From positions 66,433,001 through 66,497,000 of the forward strand of contig NC_083698.1 in assembly GCF_033118175.1 (NCBI RefSeq): 64,000 bases of DNA, written 5' to 3'. Below, in pieces: positions 25,201 to 40,400 of this stretch; the stretch's first letter is position 1; the number at the start of each line of letters is the position of its first letter. Source of the stretch: Dama dama (Eukaryota; Chordata; Mammalia; Artiodactyla; Cervidae). Under the pieces are notes generated by a model. That model was given only the letters and a program-made list of their open reading frames with translations, did no database searches and was not told the origin of the DNA. The position numbers and the translations under genes were made by a program.

Positions 25201-28200
25201 TTTCAGAGACAAATCCTAAACATTAGACAAAATCCTGAAGCATAAATGATCAGTAAAAGCTCAGGGTCATACACTGCATTTAACCCCAGTCATCCATCCA
25301 TGGAGAAGCCTTTGGGGATTAGAGACACCTTCCCATGATCCTCAACATGACATTGCAGAAGGCCACGTCCTTGATACGGCCATCACCACAGACCACACAA
25401 ATCACTTGATCTGATCCTGAAATCACCTTTAAACAAGAGATCAGCATTCCCCATCTCTACTAGGTATGCAAGAGAGTGTGATCGAGGGAAAGAGGCATGT
25501 GGTGCACAGGACAAGTATGTGTGTGGAGGACCCAAAGTCCAGTACTGGCTCTGCCAAAAGGCAAGTGACTTGAACTCCAGTTCCTTGGATGGGAAAATGG
25601 GGATGAAATAGCACATTCCTGTTTCCCAGGGTCATTGTCAGGACTGACAATATGCAATGGCAAATGTTCTTTCTTAATATTATCATTAGTTACTAGATAT
25701 AACTGGTACTTTCTGCTACCTTAAGGCAGATTTAGGAAAAGCCACCCTCAGAGTCCCTACCTGAAGCAAAACCTCGATGCTTCTCCTGTGGGTTTTACCC
25801 AAGGCTGTTTCTCCTTTGTGTAAAACAAGGGATTGGTTTTGTAAGAAGATCTCTATTCTGCCTATTAATTTCAACATTCTATTTCATACTCTTTATACTG
25901 CCAAATGAGAAACTTTTTTGCCCCAGAGATTGATATTACTTCAAAAACTGCTATCAACTTGCTTAATATGCACCCAAAGGCTGTTTTCTCTGGGAAGTGC
26001 CAGTGATAGCAGGATTAGTTCCTAACGGTCCCCGTTAGATGTACGGCACAGTTCCTGGTGATCCTGAACTTTATAAAATTCAAAGAGTCTCAGGATGCAG
26101 AGAGGTTAAGAAACTTGTCCACAAAGTAGTTATTGGCCTAAATCTCATTGTGGACAATTCGGCAGCAAAATGCGCTAGACGGAGTTTATGGCACAATAAT
26201 AACATTGTGTGTGTGGATTTCAGAGCGCACCAGGGCCTCCCTCTAACGTGACCCCTGGGGACTCAGTCGGCAGGCCATTTACATCAGGATCCGGGCCCTA
26301 GTGAGGCTGGGTGGGCATCCTCTCAGTGTTCTCCCCCCGGAGAGGACCAGGCCACTGCAGACCCTCCTGAGCCTCGGGCATAGATGGGGTCCAGGGCAGC
26401 TCCCTTCATTTCTCTGCTCAGAACCACTGTGGATGGAATAACTGGAGATCCACGTGGTGCCCGCACCAGACAAAGGTCTATCTATAAGTCCTTCATTTGA
26501 AGGACAAGCTCGGGAGAGAACACATGAAGGGCTACTCACCTTGACCATCCATTAGTTTAAAATTCCAGGTAAATGCTATGACTTCAGAGTTGTCTGGTAT
26601 TATTTCCCTTGAGGCTAACTTAAATGGGTTAAACACCAGCTCCTCTACCTGCAAAGCTCTATGGGTCTATGGGTGCAGTGTCTAAGCGAGGCTAACTAGA
26701 ACTATCCAGACTCCCCACCCATTCCTTATCATACAACAGGTGGAAGCCTCTTCAAGATCAGGTTCACTGAGATCACTAATTTATTAAGTTCCTCTAAATC
26801 TAGTTGCTGGTTTCTGCTATCTACCAAGCCAAGAACATGTATTTATTGTCAATTTATTAGCATCTCAGAGAAAGGCCAACCACTACCACCACAGAAAAAT
26901 GCCAGAGCACCACCAAATAGTACTTGTGGAACCCATTATTTCTGGCTTTTAATGGACATTTCTGAACTCACATCAAGTTATTTATGTAGAAAAGAAGGAT
27001 CTATACTTTCATTAACTCCCTGAGGATAATTAAATTTCATACCTACTATAAAGTGTGTCAATAAATATGTCAAAATTTGACCCACAAATTTTTTAGAGGA
27101 AGTCAAAAGGCAACTAAAGAATTTCATTTCATTTTCAAATGCTCAGTCTTACATACTCGTGTTATAATTTTCCACACAGAATGCATATCTAGCGTGCCCT
27201 TATGAGTAAAACCAAAACAAAATCAAAATACAAGGCATACCCTGATAATGGCCTTCCTTCAACACCATCATCAAAAAAAAGCATTCTGAGTTTTTACTTT
27301 ATTTTCAAAGTTGAGGAAGTTTGAAAGAAAAAGGGAAGAAAGGAGAAAAAAAGAGTTTCGTGGCATTGAGGTGCCCAATATAACAATTTAGCTATTAACA
27401 ATGGGAAGAGTAAAGAGTGGCTAAATTTTATCTCACTTGTATAATACTACACAGTCACAGATAAAATCTGAGCCTATTTCTAGGCTCTCAAGAGAAGTCT
27501 GGACTAAATCAGACAAAAGAAGTGATTATCTTCATGATCAAGGGCCAATAAACTATATACACCTGTGGGCCAAATCCATACGCCACTTGTCTTCACAAAT
27601 AAATTTTTATTGGAAGACAATTATACTCATTCATTTATGTATTGTTTATGGCTGTTTTCAGTGATTCTGAGAGTCTGTATGGCCCACAAAGTCAAAAGAT
27701 TTTTACTACCAGGCCCTTTACAGAAAAAGATAGCTGACCCTTATTCAAGATGATTATAGGAGGCCACACAACACACAATACTCCTCAAAAGATTATGATA
27801 CAGTATTATTTCCAAATAAAATAAGTCATTTCTAGTTAATTACTTCTCTTAATTACTCAGCATTGAGACCAAGGCAAAAATAATTGCACATATTCATTTC
27901 CCACTTTTCTGTTCTACATATAAAACACTGCACATCTCTTTTCCACAGAACTCTACATCCTCTCAGAACTTAAGATTTATCAGGTAATATAGTCTGCAGA
28001 AATATGCCGTAACAGATCATAAAGAAATACCATTAATGAACTATAAAAACTCTTTGTGAATTTTAGATGTTTTACATCTTCAACATGAAGGCAATAAACA
28101 TTAAAATATTAATATTAACAAAGGTACAATGAGGAATTCAAATAAGTCCATTTTTCAACTTTAGGAACCATCATACTACTTCATTTAAGAGACAAGCATT

Positions 28201-31200
28201 AGTTGCAATCATTCAACTTCAGTTCTTTGAATTAGAAACATTTTTATAAATTTCACTTATATTGTAGTATCCATCAAATGTATGCTACCTAAAAATTACT
28301 ATGATTTCTATGTACTTTGATGGCATACTTACATGAATACATATCTCATAGTCGATATAAGAGTGCCAGAAGTCCTCCTTCTGAATCCTAGGATCTCGAA
28401 CCCAGACACTTACAAATTCCTGTAAGGGCATCACAAAGAAATATGTTTAGAATTGCAAGTAGGGCTCGGAAGGGCTGAGAGAAATGACTGTACTAGAACA
28501 AAACTGGAAGGAGCTTTAACTGATGTGGTTGGAATCCTTTAAAAAAACAAGAAGTCAATGAATCAAGCACCACAGGAAGTCCAAGAAACACTATTGCCAC
28601 AAATGGAATTTTACAATAACGCAAAACCAAGCTGGGCGTGATTTGGTTTTACAGGTTATATGAAGACAATAAGAACAGAGTATTCTGAAACTGATTTTCA
28701 TTTTTTTTTATGACTTTCAGTTTTTAATCATGAAAAATAGGTTCAGATTTTTATCAAGTTTTAAAAAAGGTCATTTCATACTTTCTTCATTTCTCTGCAT
28801 TAAAACTACAGACCCTGCCTGATAAGTTACCTGCTAGAACACTAATATGAAAGAGTAACAAAGGTCATATCAAGAGCAAGCAAGGAGAGTTGAAAATGAC
28901 TTTTGTACACCCCGATGCCCTGAGAATAAGCAATACTAACTTAATAATATGAACAGAAAGATGGGTAATTTTGACATACGTTTCTATTTTTAAAATATAC
29001 CTTCCCATGTGGTAAACAACTTCTTCATAACAGCCTCATGTTATAGGTAAAAGTTAGAGAAGTTAAAAAAATACAGAGTAGATCATTTTATTCCTTTTTA
29101 AAGATAATAAGAACAGGAAATACAGAGTCAAATTTAAAACACTTTTTTTAAAAGTGCTCTTCACTACATCAGCTTAATTTTAAAATATGAAAACATGTAC
29201 AACAAAAAAGTGCTATGTTTGGCATGATAATCTTTGAAAGTATCATTTATTCATTTGGTGATTATAAATTTGCTAACTCAATTTCGCTTTAAATATTTTT
29301 AACCTTTTGTTTTGAAAAAAAGAAAAAAAGACTTCAGGACTGAAATTGTAGGCCTTTCTACTGCTTTGCTTTGGCACATCTGTGAAGCAGGCTGTCAATC
29401 CTCCAGAGCAGAAGAAGAAGAAATATGGTGTTTTCTGGACAAAGAACCTCCATTCTGTTATGCAGATAATAAAATGAGAGTTCGCAACACAGAAAATTAA
29501 CAGAAAAGGAGAAAAACAGTCCACATTCCCTTAAATAGCTTTTGCTACCTATAAGTCTCACCTTCTAAAGTAATACTTTGTTCTTGCACTGGAAATTTCT
29601 GCGCTACTGCTTGTCCTCAATATGCATACAGAGGTGATGAGTTAATGCTCCAAAAAGACTTACTTTGCAATCTTTTCATTATGTATTTTTAAATCGTTTA
29701 GAAGACAGACAATAAAAACAAGGCAACAATACAGCAATGTTCTAAACATTTTGGCCGTTATTTCTTAAATGCACATTCTTAATTATAAGAAGGATTATAA
29801 AAACAATTGTTGATAAGAGCCCCTCTTGCATAAAGTGTGACTGGTTCAGTGTAAAGCGGATCCTGACCAGGGGCAGAAATGAAACAGAAACCAGGCACCC
29901 TGCCCTGAGTACACATCTCACCTCCATCTCCTACCAGAGTGTGTGGACGTAACTCATTTTCCCGCAGTGCTTTTCACAAACCCATAGTTCTTAGAAGGAA
30001 TGAATCAATCATCAGTGAATCAATAAACAGAAGGACAAATAGGTTAAGAATAGGAGAGAAGACCAGAGTCCAGGGTACACCACATCTAACCCTCTACAGT
30101 GTCCCCACACACTCAGGGCAAGACAGAATATTGACAAGGGCTAAGAAGGTTATCCTGCCCCCTGTTCAGCCCAACTAAGGGAGAAGGCTCCCAGTCATCC
30201 AGTCACATGGAAGCCACACTCCCTCACTGGGTGCTGGCTGCCCCACTTTTCCACTGGAGAAGCAGAAGTTATTGAAAATCCCACAGGGGAAATTAAATAT
30301 TTCCAACAGTTCAGTGTTCCATATTAACAGTAGAAGACCCGCACCCATTACTGAAATAGTGAGCCTTTACCCAGGTTAAACAAAAATGAAAAGACAAACA
30401 AATGCATTTGTCAACTTTCTACAAACCTGTCATTTAAAAAAGGGTTTCTGAACCAAAATTATAGAATCCAGTTACTACAGCATCACCACTCCTTTACCAC
30501 TCAACATAGTATTAATTGAAGATGGTAGTAATGACAAATATTTCTCAAAAAATCAGAACTTTTCTCGCCTGTTTGCTATTGCTCAACTACTAACATCTAA
30601 ACTTTGAGTAATATGTCCCTTTTCATGGAAAGAACACTGAAATTACGGTCACAAGACCAGGGGTAAATTCTTGTTCACTTACTTCCTAAATTATGTGCTT
30701 ATTCACTGAGCTTCTGTTTCTACATCAGGAAAATAGGAATGATGCCTATCCAACCTATCTCAGCTGTTCATTAAGAGAACCAAACTACAAAATACCTGTG
30801 AAAGCTCCAGGAAAATTTTTATTGTGCTACATGAAGTCAAATATTACATAGAAAGGAAAGTGCTTATAAACCCAAAGCATGAAGGTCTTTCCATAGACCT
30901 TGGTAATAAGCAATTCAGAAAGGCTAACCCAATTATCTTTTTTAAGTACAAATTTATCAATTTAAGAACCTAGTAGCAAATACTTTAATACTGTAATTTT
31001 TCAGTAAAAGGCACAGAGACCTAGAGACTTCACAGAACTCGCTTGGAACAGGCCCCTCATAATATTTGTAGAAGGAATGAATATCATAATGACAAATTAC
31101 AGTAAGGAACCTAGTTTCCTCATCTTAATGGGCTAGAATTCTCAGATTCTACCTTTATTAATACTCATTATGTCTAATCTTCATGTAGGGACGGATATGT

Positions 31201-34200
31201 TGAAAACAGATTCTAAAACTATGCTGGGGAAAAAAAAATCTCCTAAGAACACAGCAATGGACTTTAAATGCACACTCAAAATTAACGATGGTGCTAAGTC
31301 TCCAAATACTTTCTCAGTCCTTAAAATCTTTAACTTGGTTGAAGTGCTAAATGGTAAGCTTCCTTCCTTCTCATTCCCTTCCACGTCTCTGTGGCCCTGA
31401 GAGCCATCCCAAGCTGCTGTTCTTCACATCCTGTTACCATTCCAGGGTGACCTCATCCAAACATATGGTTTCAAGCACTCAGCACGAACTGATGATTCTC
31501 TCTCCATCTCGGTCCAGGCATCTCCGCACATATCCAGCCTCCTGCCTAGAAGGCTCACTTGAAAATCCCACTAGTGCACAGAGTCCACACCCTTCCCACA
31601 TCCTCCTCCTCATCTCATCCTCAGCAGCCCCAGCCAAAAATCCAGAGTCCCCAGACTTCTGTCTTTGACTCACTGACCAAGTCCTGCAGTTTCACCCTCC
31701 TTTGATACACCCACCACTCTATTCCCTCTGTGAGTGCTCTGACCCAAGGACGGATAGCATGCCCAATGTTAATGCAAGTGCTGCTAATTGATCTCTGGGC
31801 CTGTATCCAATTCATCCCCCATACTAAAACAAGAACAGTTCCAAAGCACACAGCTGATGATGTCATTTTCCTGCTGAAAATCCTACCAAACCTGTCCCAT
31901 GACCTTCAAGATCAAGTTCAAACTCTGTAGCTAGCACAATACAGCCTTTCATGACTTTCACTCTACCTATCTCCAAAGGCGAAGCTTGGGTCACGGTACA
32001 CAGCAGTCACTTCACACCTGCGCGCCTTTGAACACGCTGTTCTCTCCACCTGACTGCCGTCCTCATCCAGCCTCCTGCTTTTTCCTTTATCGTCATCATC
32101 TGGTTCTTTCTTTCATTTTTTGCTAACTCAAATCCATTTTCAAAATGTAACTCAGTCTCTAGAAATCCTTCTGGAATTCCTCTGGAAATCCTCAGATTCA
32201 TTCAGTCTGATTAATTTGACTCTTCTCCAAGCCCCTACCGCCTCCGAGCAGACCTTGGGCATCCTCTCTTTTCACCGTGCCTTGTTGCACTGTACTTACC
32301 TGCCGGCCTCCTTCACTAGATGCTAAGCTCCTTTAGGGTAGCTTAGGCTTTGCAGTATAACTTGAGTGCCTGGTACATCCAAAGCAGTCCATTAATATCA
32401 CTTAATGAATAAATGAATGCCTGTAGGAATAAATGAACTGCCTTCGGGGGGGAAATAAAGATGAGATCAAACTTCAACTGAAATAAAAACCTCATCCACT
32501 TGGGTTCTTGGACTTCATGAATTAATGATAAGTTATTTAGCAGCTGGTCTAAAGTTTATCTTAATTTAACAAACCCCCTCCTCTAAGGGTGTGCCAATTA
32601 ACAGCACATGGCTACAAGAATAATGTTTAAGATCTATGAGAATCAACTGTTTTTCGAGCACTCTAAAGAACTCCAGAAGCACCTATTTACATAGAAATAA
32701 TTGAAAATCATCCTGAGAGCTCCAATAACCGGAGTCCCCTAAGACTTCTACCAGACGACAATTTGTTTGCCTAGTTGGAGTTAAAATACATACTTGAAAG
32801 TAATAAAAGTACATTTATTTTAAAATATTCCATAATTCAGATGGGCCTCCCCTCCCCCACTCCACAATTAGTAGGAATTAGTGAAGTTTCAGGATACTTC
32901 CAGCTATGAACAGCACACCCAGGAAGCCAAGGTTCACCTATAATCTCTTAATTAGACGCATCCCTCATGATCCTGCCCACCATCCTTCAAGGGAATGTTG
33001 ACAGCCTGTCAGCCACAAAGGACAGCCCCAAGTTCCATACCTAGAATCATATGGATTTCCTATGAAAATTGCTTTTGCAGCAGCAGTTAGTCAATTTAAT
33101 AACCTTATTAAACACTTTAATGACTTCTTGGGCCTAATGATTATTTCCAGTATGAAGGAAGAAGTCAGGCAGAGTAAAATTAAAAATTTAAGCTAACTGA
33201 TCCCTACTGTTCTCCATGTGAAAACAGGCTTCTGAAGAAAGACTGCTGCACTGTTTGAAAGTCTAATTCCTATGTTGTCTTATAATAATCACGCCTTGGT
33301 TTCAGTGTACCCCATTCCCTCTCCCAGCCCCATTCCAGGTTCAACGTTTATCCATGTATCCATCTACCTTGTCTTTTTTCCCATAGTCCTTATATGAGAT
33401 GAAATCAACAGTAAAAATCATCGTACTGAACAGAGCATGCATATGGGTCATGCACTGTGGTGTTTTACACATGTTTTCCTTTAATCTTTACAACAATCCT
33501 AAGAGGTCAGTAATATTATTACCCCATTTTACAGACTAAAAAAAATTTAAAAATTGGCTTCTAAAGCTAAACAACTGGCTCAAAGTCAAATGGCCAATAG
33601 GCTCAGCTAGGTTTCAAACTCTGGTCTGCCTTGCTCCAAAGCCTGTGCCTTAAACACATTCTATCTGGTAGTTCTTAAGCAATAAATAATAAATCTCCAA
33701 TTTCACTGTATTTTCAATCCCATATAAGTGCATTATTCTGGAGTGGAAAAAATTATTTTCTCTGCTATTAGCTACAGCATCAGTTCAAGCAGCATGCTCT
33801 TCTGAAATTCTGTCCCACTAGCCTCTCAAAGGCCTTATATTTTATTTTCATATTTCTAGCATAAAGCACAGTACTGGCACCCATTAGTAAGTGCTCATGA
33901 AATGCTTGAGAATTAATTAACCAATTGATATCCTAGAAGATTCAAAAACAAAGGATGTATAGGTTCTGTATGCTGAAAATTATAAGATGCTGTTGAAAAA
34001 AAATCAAAGAAGTATATACTTCTTTGTATATATTTATGGATTGGATGGTTGGCTGGCAACACCGACTCAATGGACATGAGTTTGAGCAAGCTCTGGGAGT
34101 TGGTGATAGACAGGGAAGCCTGGTGTGCTGCAGTCCATGGGGTCGCAAAGAGTTGGACATGAGTCAGTGACTGAATGAACAATAAAACTTTTAGAAAAGA

Positions 34201-37200
34201 AATATAGGAGAAAATTTCTACAACCTACAGTTAGACCAAAAGCTCTTAGATTTGACACCAAGAGTATAATTCATACAAGGTAAGAGAGCTAAGAACTTTC
34301 CTGGTGACCCAGTGGTTAAGACTCAGCACTCCCAATGAAGGGGACACAGGTTCGACCCCTGGTCAGGGAACTAAGATCTTGCATGCCACACACTTCAGAC
34401 AGAAAAATAAAATACAATAAATAAATCCTTTAAAATTTAAAAAAAAAAGAAAAAAAGGAAAGAGAGCTAAATTCTACCTCACCAAAATTAAAAGCCTTTG
34501 CTCTGTACCTCCTGCAAAGAGGCTGCGAAGACAAATTACAGACTGGAAGAACATATCTGCAAATCACTCATTCCTCAAAGGATTTGTAGTTAAAATATAC
34601 AAAGAATTCTCGAAACTCAACATTTAAAAAAAAACAACAAAGAATTCAACTAGAAAATGGGCAAAACACATGAAGAGACATTTCACTAAGGAGGACATAC
34701 AGACAGTAAAGAAGCACATGAAAAGACGTTCAACATCATTAGCCATTGTGCATGTGTGTTAGTCACTCAGTCATGTCCAACCCTTTGTGACCCCATGGAC
34801 TGTAGCCCACCAGGCTCCTCTGTCCATGGAATTCTCCAGGCAAGAATATTGGAGTGGGCTGCCATGCCCTTCTCCAGGGGATCTTCCCGACCCAGGGATC
34901 GAACCCAGGTCTCCCGCATTGCAGGCAGAGTCTTTACCATTTGAGCTATCCAGGAAGTCATTAGGGAAATGCAAATTAATACCACAGTGATATGTCACTA
35001 CATCCCTATCACAGTTTCTAACAGTATTATCACTTTTTATTTTAGCCATCTTGACAGGTATACTTTTTAAATCTTTACTGTAGTCTAGCTTTAATCTTTA
35101 TAGTACAGGAAACATAACTGTGTTAACTGAAAACACATTTATTCAGATTGCAAAAAGATGAATACAGACAAAAGCTAATACCCAAAGCAGAAGGTGTTAG
35201 GCGCTAGTGAGTTTCAGTTTTTTATAGCCTTGATGAGAATCTTCTATCACAAAAATGAAAACTTGTTTCATTTTGTACTCCCTTTCTCAGAACATTTTTT
35301 TCCTATTCCAAAGTATATACCATTTTATATGTTCATGTATTTGAACTGGAAGACTCATTCATTCAATTAAAATGTGTTGAGCCCTGGCTCAGTGCCAGCA
35401 GAGAACAGAATTTAACCTAACACCTTATTCACCAGGGTTCTAGCCAGGACTCCCATGTAACAATCTCAAAACTAAAATTTAGCCCGTTTCACACAAACCA
35501 CATTCTTTTACAAATAACATGCTTGAAAGGCAGAAGAAATGTACCAAGTAACCTTCCTTTATTTCCTGATAACAATTACAATAAATAACCTAAAAGACAT
35601 ACTACAAGGGATGCTACTTGTCACTTTATAGCTTGAAGTAGGTTTAAATGCCATCCTCTGGCAGTTTTGAATGATGACTTTTAAGAAAGCTTTTATTACT
35701 TCAGGATATATAACTGTGGGTGAGCTTTGCCTTTTACATGAACTATAATAATTTGTGATGTTACAAGTTTCTCTACACAAGCAGCATCCAGAATTAAGTA
35801 CAGTTATCTTTCTGCATCTCATAATACATTAGGAAAAGTCCAGTGGAAAAAGACTCACCTTTTACAACAAGAAATAATTGCCAACCTGTGTTAAACTGCA
35901 CCACAAGAACATGAAAGATCAGCAAAATCCAGAATATGAAAATGTCTACAGGTCAAAAGATGCAGTTTCTTCAACAAATAAATTGTACAAGGGGGAAAAA
36001 GGGCAAAATAAGAGGTTTTAAGCAATATATTAACCAAATGCCATGTGTATTCCTTATTTGCATCAGGATTAGAATAACCAAATATACAAAATTTTTTTCA
36101 ACATCATCAGGGAGACTTGAACACTGGATATTTGATGGTATAAAGGAATTAATGTTAGTTATTTAAGGTGTGATAATACGGGGTGTTTCTAAGAAGGGTC
36201 ATTGGTTAGAAATGCACACTGAAATATTTACAGATGAAATTATACTATGCCTAAAATTCATTTCAGATAATTCATCAGGTGGTAGCAGAAGGAAATGGGT
36301 GGGGGTGGGGCTTGGTCATGAATTAATGTGTTAATTGTTGAACCCTTAAGCATATAAGGGTTCATTATATTTTTCTACTTTGTATATGTTTAAATTTTAC
36401 AATGAAAAGTTAAAACCAGTAAAAGAAAAGAAGCAAGAGAGGAAGAGGAAAAGGGATGGAACTCATCTCAAGAGGACTGCTTTACGAAGAGACACATATG
36501 GAACCTGAAAGTGAAAGTAAGTCAGAAACGTGAATCTAAAAGAGCTAACCATGAGTTCAGCCTGTACTGACACCACTAACATAATGACATCCTAATACTT
36601 ATTTACTTTTAGGAAAATAAGATTTTTTTCATTATTATAAAAGTAAAATATTATGTAATTAGAGAGAGATACAATTGCAAATTCAGATGATAACACCATG
36701 AAAATGAAGTCCCCCTCCAACTGTACTCCCAGTTTCTTGTCCACCTATATGCTGCTGTTGCTGCTAAGTCACTTCAGTCGTGTCCGACTCTATGCGACCC
36801 CAACGGCAACCCACCAGGCTCCGCCGTCCCTGGGATTCTCCAGGCAAGAACACTGGCGTGGGTTGCCATTTCCTTCTCCAATGCATGAAAGTGAAAAGTG
36901 AAAGTGAAGTCGCTCAGTCGTGTCCGACTCTTCACGACCCCGTGAACTGCAGCCCACCAGGCTCCTCCATCCATGTGAGATTCCAGGCAAGAGTACTGGA
37001 GTGGGCTGTCATTGCCTTCTCTGCCACCTATCTAGGCCTTTTATATATTTTTAATATTATATATATATAACTGGCATATATATGGATATAGCATATATAT
37101 ATGCCACATATATATAATATTATATACATAAGTAGCATATATATGTGTCTATATTTGTATGTGCTCACTCGTGTCCAACTCTTTGCAACCCTATGGACTG

Positions 37201-37371
37201 TGGACCTCCGGGCTCCTGTGTCTATGGAATTTTCCAGGCAAGAATACTGGAGTGGGTTGCCATTTCCTTCTCCAAGGGATCTTCCCGACCCAGGATTGAA
37301 CCTGAGTCTCTTACATCTCCTGCACTGACAAGCAGGCTTTTTACTACCAGCACCACCTGGGAAGCCACCTG

Positions 37372-37409
<38 letters not shown>

Positions 37410-40400
37410 TGAATATATAATTTTTAATGCAAACGGGAGCACACTGTACCTTGGTTTATTCATTGCACAATCTTTAGAAATCTTTATGTGTGAGCACATA
37501 AAACTCAATGTTATTTGTTTTAAAACAAATTGTTTATTTTTGTACAGTTTTAAACATACAGGAAAACTGTTCAAAGATAACAGAGAATTCCCATATATCC
37601 TATATGGGATATATGGAAACTATATACCCAGTTTCCCCGATTATTACACCATATCACATATATAGGGAGGAAAGGAGGAAGGAAAAACAAATTGATTTCT
37701 GGCGATTGGGAAAGGGTCATGTCTTGTTTTGTCGCTTCCCTCAGAAGTCCCCAGCATCGCAGGACACACCAGGTAGAGGCCTTCCTTATGGATATTCTTT
37801 AATATTATTCATGGGTTCCAGCTTAGTCAGTTTCCAATCAGAAATCAACATTAAAAAATGCTTTCCTAGAGCAAGCCCAAAACGTTACCATCAATCAGCC
37901 TAAGTGTATCTTGGACACCTAAGTTTCAAGCTCAGAGCCAAAACATCCAAAATAGCAGCACCTCCCTCCTAACTCTCCCTGTAGGGGCCTGAGTGTCTGG
38001 GTCCTCACGGTGCCTGGAACTTTCCCAGACCCACTTTGGTTCTGCTCTGCTCAGTACCTCCTGCCACAGAGCTAGTGGATTTATTGTCAGTCAAGTGTCA
38101 ATAAATGGAGAAGTGAAGTGGAAAGTGTTAGTCGCTCAGCTGTGTCCAACTCTTTGTGACAGCACGCCCTGTAGCCTCAGGCGCCTCTGTCCACAGAACT
38201 CTCCAGGCAAGAATACTGGAGTGGGTAGCCATTCCCTTCTCCAGGGGATCTTCTCAACTAGGGAACGAACCTGTACTGCAGGCGGATTCTTTACCATCTA
38301 AGCCACCAGCGAAGCCCTAATAAATGGTAACCAACATTATATCCAATATAAAGTATGTACATTTTGAAGGAATAAAAACTCTTATCCAAAAGGCATGAAT
38401 CTCTAGAAGTTTAACTCAGTCATCATGATTCAGGAGAGCTGGGGAGACACACACACACACAAAAAAAAACCAGGTCTCAGCACACCCCTCCTGTCACATC
38501 ACATACACAAGACTGTCTCACTTAAACCAAGAAAGCCCTGGGCAGAGGAACAAACACAGTTCCTTGGAGGGGCTAGAATGTCAGACTCCATGAAAGGCTG
38601 TAAACTGCTTATTTACATATCACATAAGATGAGCTCCATGTACCTGGAGCCAAAGGGCCTCAGTAATGTAGAAAACTCAAACTGTTCATTCTGGACATTA
38701 GAATATACAGAGACCAAAAATGCCTGACTCCACAAAAGACACCGTCTGAAACGTGTTTCCTGTCACAGCCACCTGCCTTTTCATAAGGGTTCTGGGTTCT
38801 GTCTCATTAAACAGAAGAGTTGATTCAGTTGGGTCCATCTAATTATTCTTATTAAAATATGTAACCATAATATTTTAATTGTAAATTAAAGCTGCATGCA
38901 TGAATGAATCTGAATTCATTTTAATTTTACAATGGCCCAGTGCCAAGGCCTTTTTATGGGGAAGATCCATCAGCACGGATACTGCTCTCGTGGGAATTCA
39001 AACCAATGTGCAAATGGAACATGTTTAACTAACAAGGGAGCCTCTCCCTCCCTGCGCTCCTCTCTCTAGATTTATTGCAGTAATAAAGCTATTTTAACGA
39101 GAGAGTGCAATTGACTCCCCACTTCCCCCCAACCATCTTTAAAAGAAAAATTTACCAAACTTCTAGGCTGGCACTACCAGTTAGGTGGAACCAAGATGTC
39201 AGTCTGGGGCCGTCTGCCTCTTAAACTTTCTTTTTTCTTTTTGCCACACTGCATGGCTTGTGGGATCTTAGTTCCCCAACCAGGGATCGAACCCAGGCCC
39301 TAGCAGTGAAAGCATGGAGTTCAAACCACTGGCCTGCCAGGGAGTTCTCCGGTGTGCATCTTGAACAAGGGTGGTAACTAGGTCTCAATTCATGTGCCAA
39401 CCTCATGATTAGTTAGCAACATCTCCTGTGGGCACTGAGTACAAAGTGCTTATACACACACTGCCCCCTGGGTCTGGATTCTAGAATAATTAGGGATACT
39501 GCACTCAGCCCTCACATACCCAGTTGTGGGGGAATTGAATTCTTTTCCACTAAACAGCCACCAGCCACTAGGATATTTAAAGTCTCCACCAAAACCTCCT
39601 CCACTGCTAACTGGCACTAACTCCAGGGTGCTGCTGGGTAGGTGCTGAGATAAAAATACCTTGGTAATGAGGCTTGAGGAAAGCCTCTCCTTGACTTATC
39701 AGCTGAGGCCTGGAAAATAAGGAGGAGTCAGCCAGCTAAGGTGGTGTGAAAGCAGTGGGAAAAACATCTGTGAAAGCGCAGAAGCCCAGGGCTAGTAGAG
39801 CAGTAAAGTCTCTGAAATAAGGACTGAGATGGGCGCTGGGTGGAGGAAGGATGGGAGACGAGCCTGGGGAAAGAAGCAGGGTAAGATCACCTGGGGCCTT
39901 AGAAACCACATTGAGGAATGTGCACTTTGTTCTAAGAGCAACGTGTTAGAAGCCAGGAAGTCATTCTGACCACATGCAGAAAATGAACTGATATGTGATG
40001 AACATGTATGTGCTATAGCACATTGAGAATCTCGCTTTGCTGTGCTGGTTTCTTGCTGACAGAGGCCAAAGTAAATTTTTAGACATTATACCTCTTTCTC
40101 CTTACGGGTATTTTCCTTTTCGGTTGAAGGACTTTCCAGTTTAGAATTCTCTAACGTTATGCATTAACACTCTGTGTGCTACGTGCTCAGTCATGTCCAA
40201 CCCTTTGTGACCCCATGGACTGTAGCCCACCAGGCTCCTCTGGCCATGGAATTCTCCAGGCAAGAATACTGGAGTGGGTTGCATTTCCTTCTCCAGGGAA
40301 TCTTCCCGACCCAGGGATTGAACCCAGGTCTCCTGAATTACAAGTGGTCTCTTTACTGACTGAGCCACCAGAGAAACATTAATGTTATAATAACACTAAG

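Larger units (their letters stand above)
24919..28332 (-). other. SNX10: SNX10 intron between coding exons 2 and 3 (3.4 kb)
   Basis: Mostly unique sequence with a MIR copy and a hAT-type element. No additional exon recognised. Confidence 0.85.
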
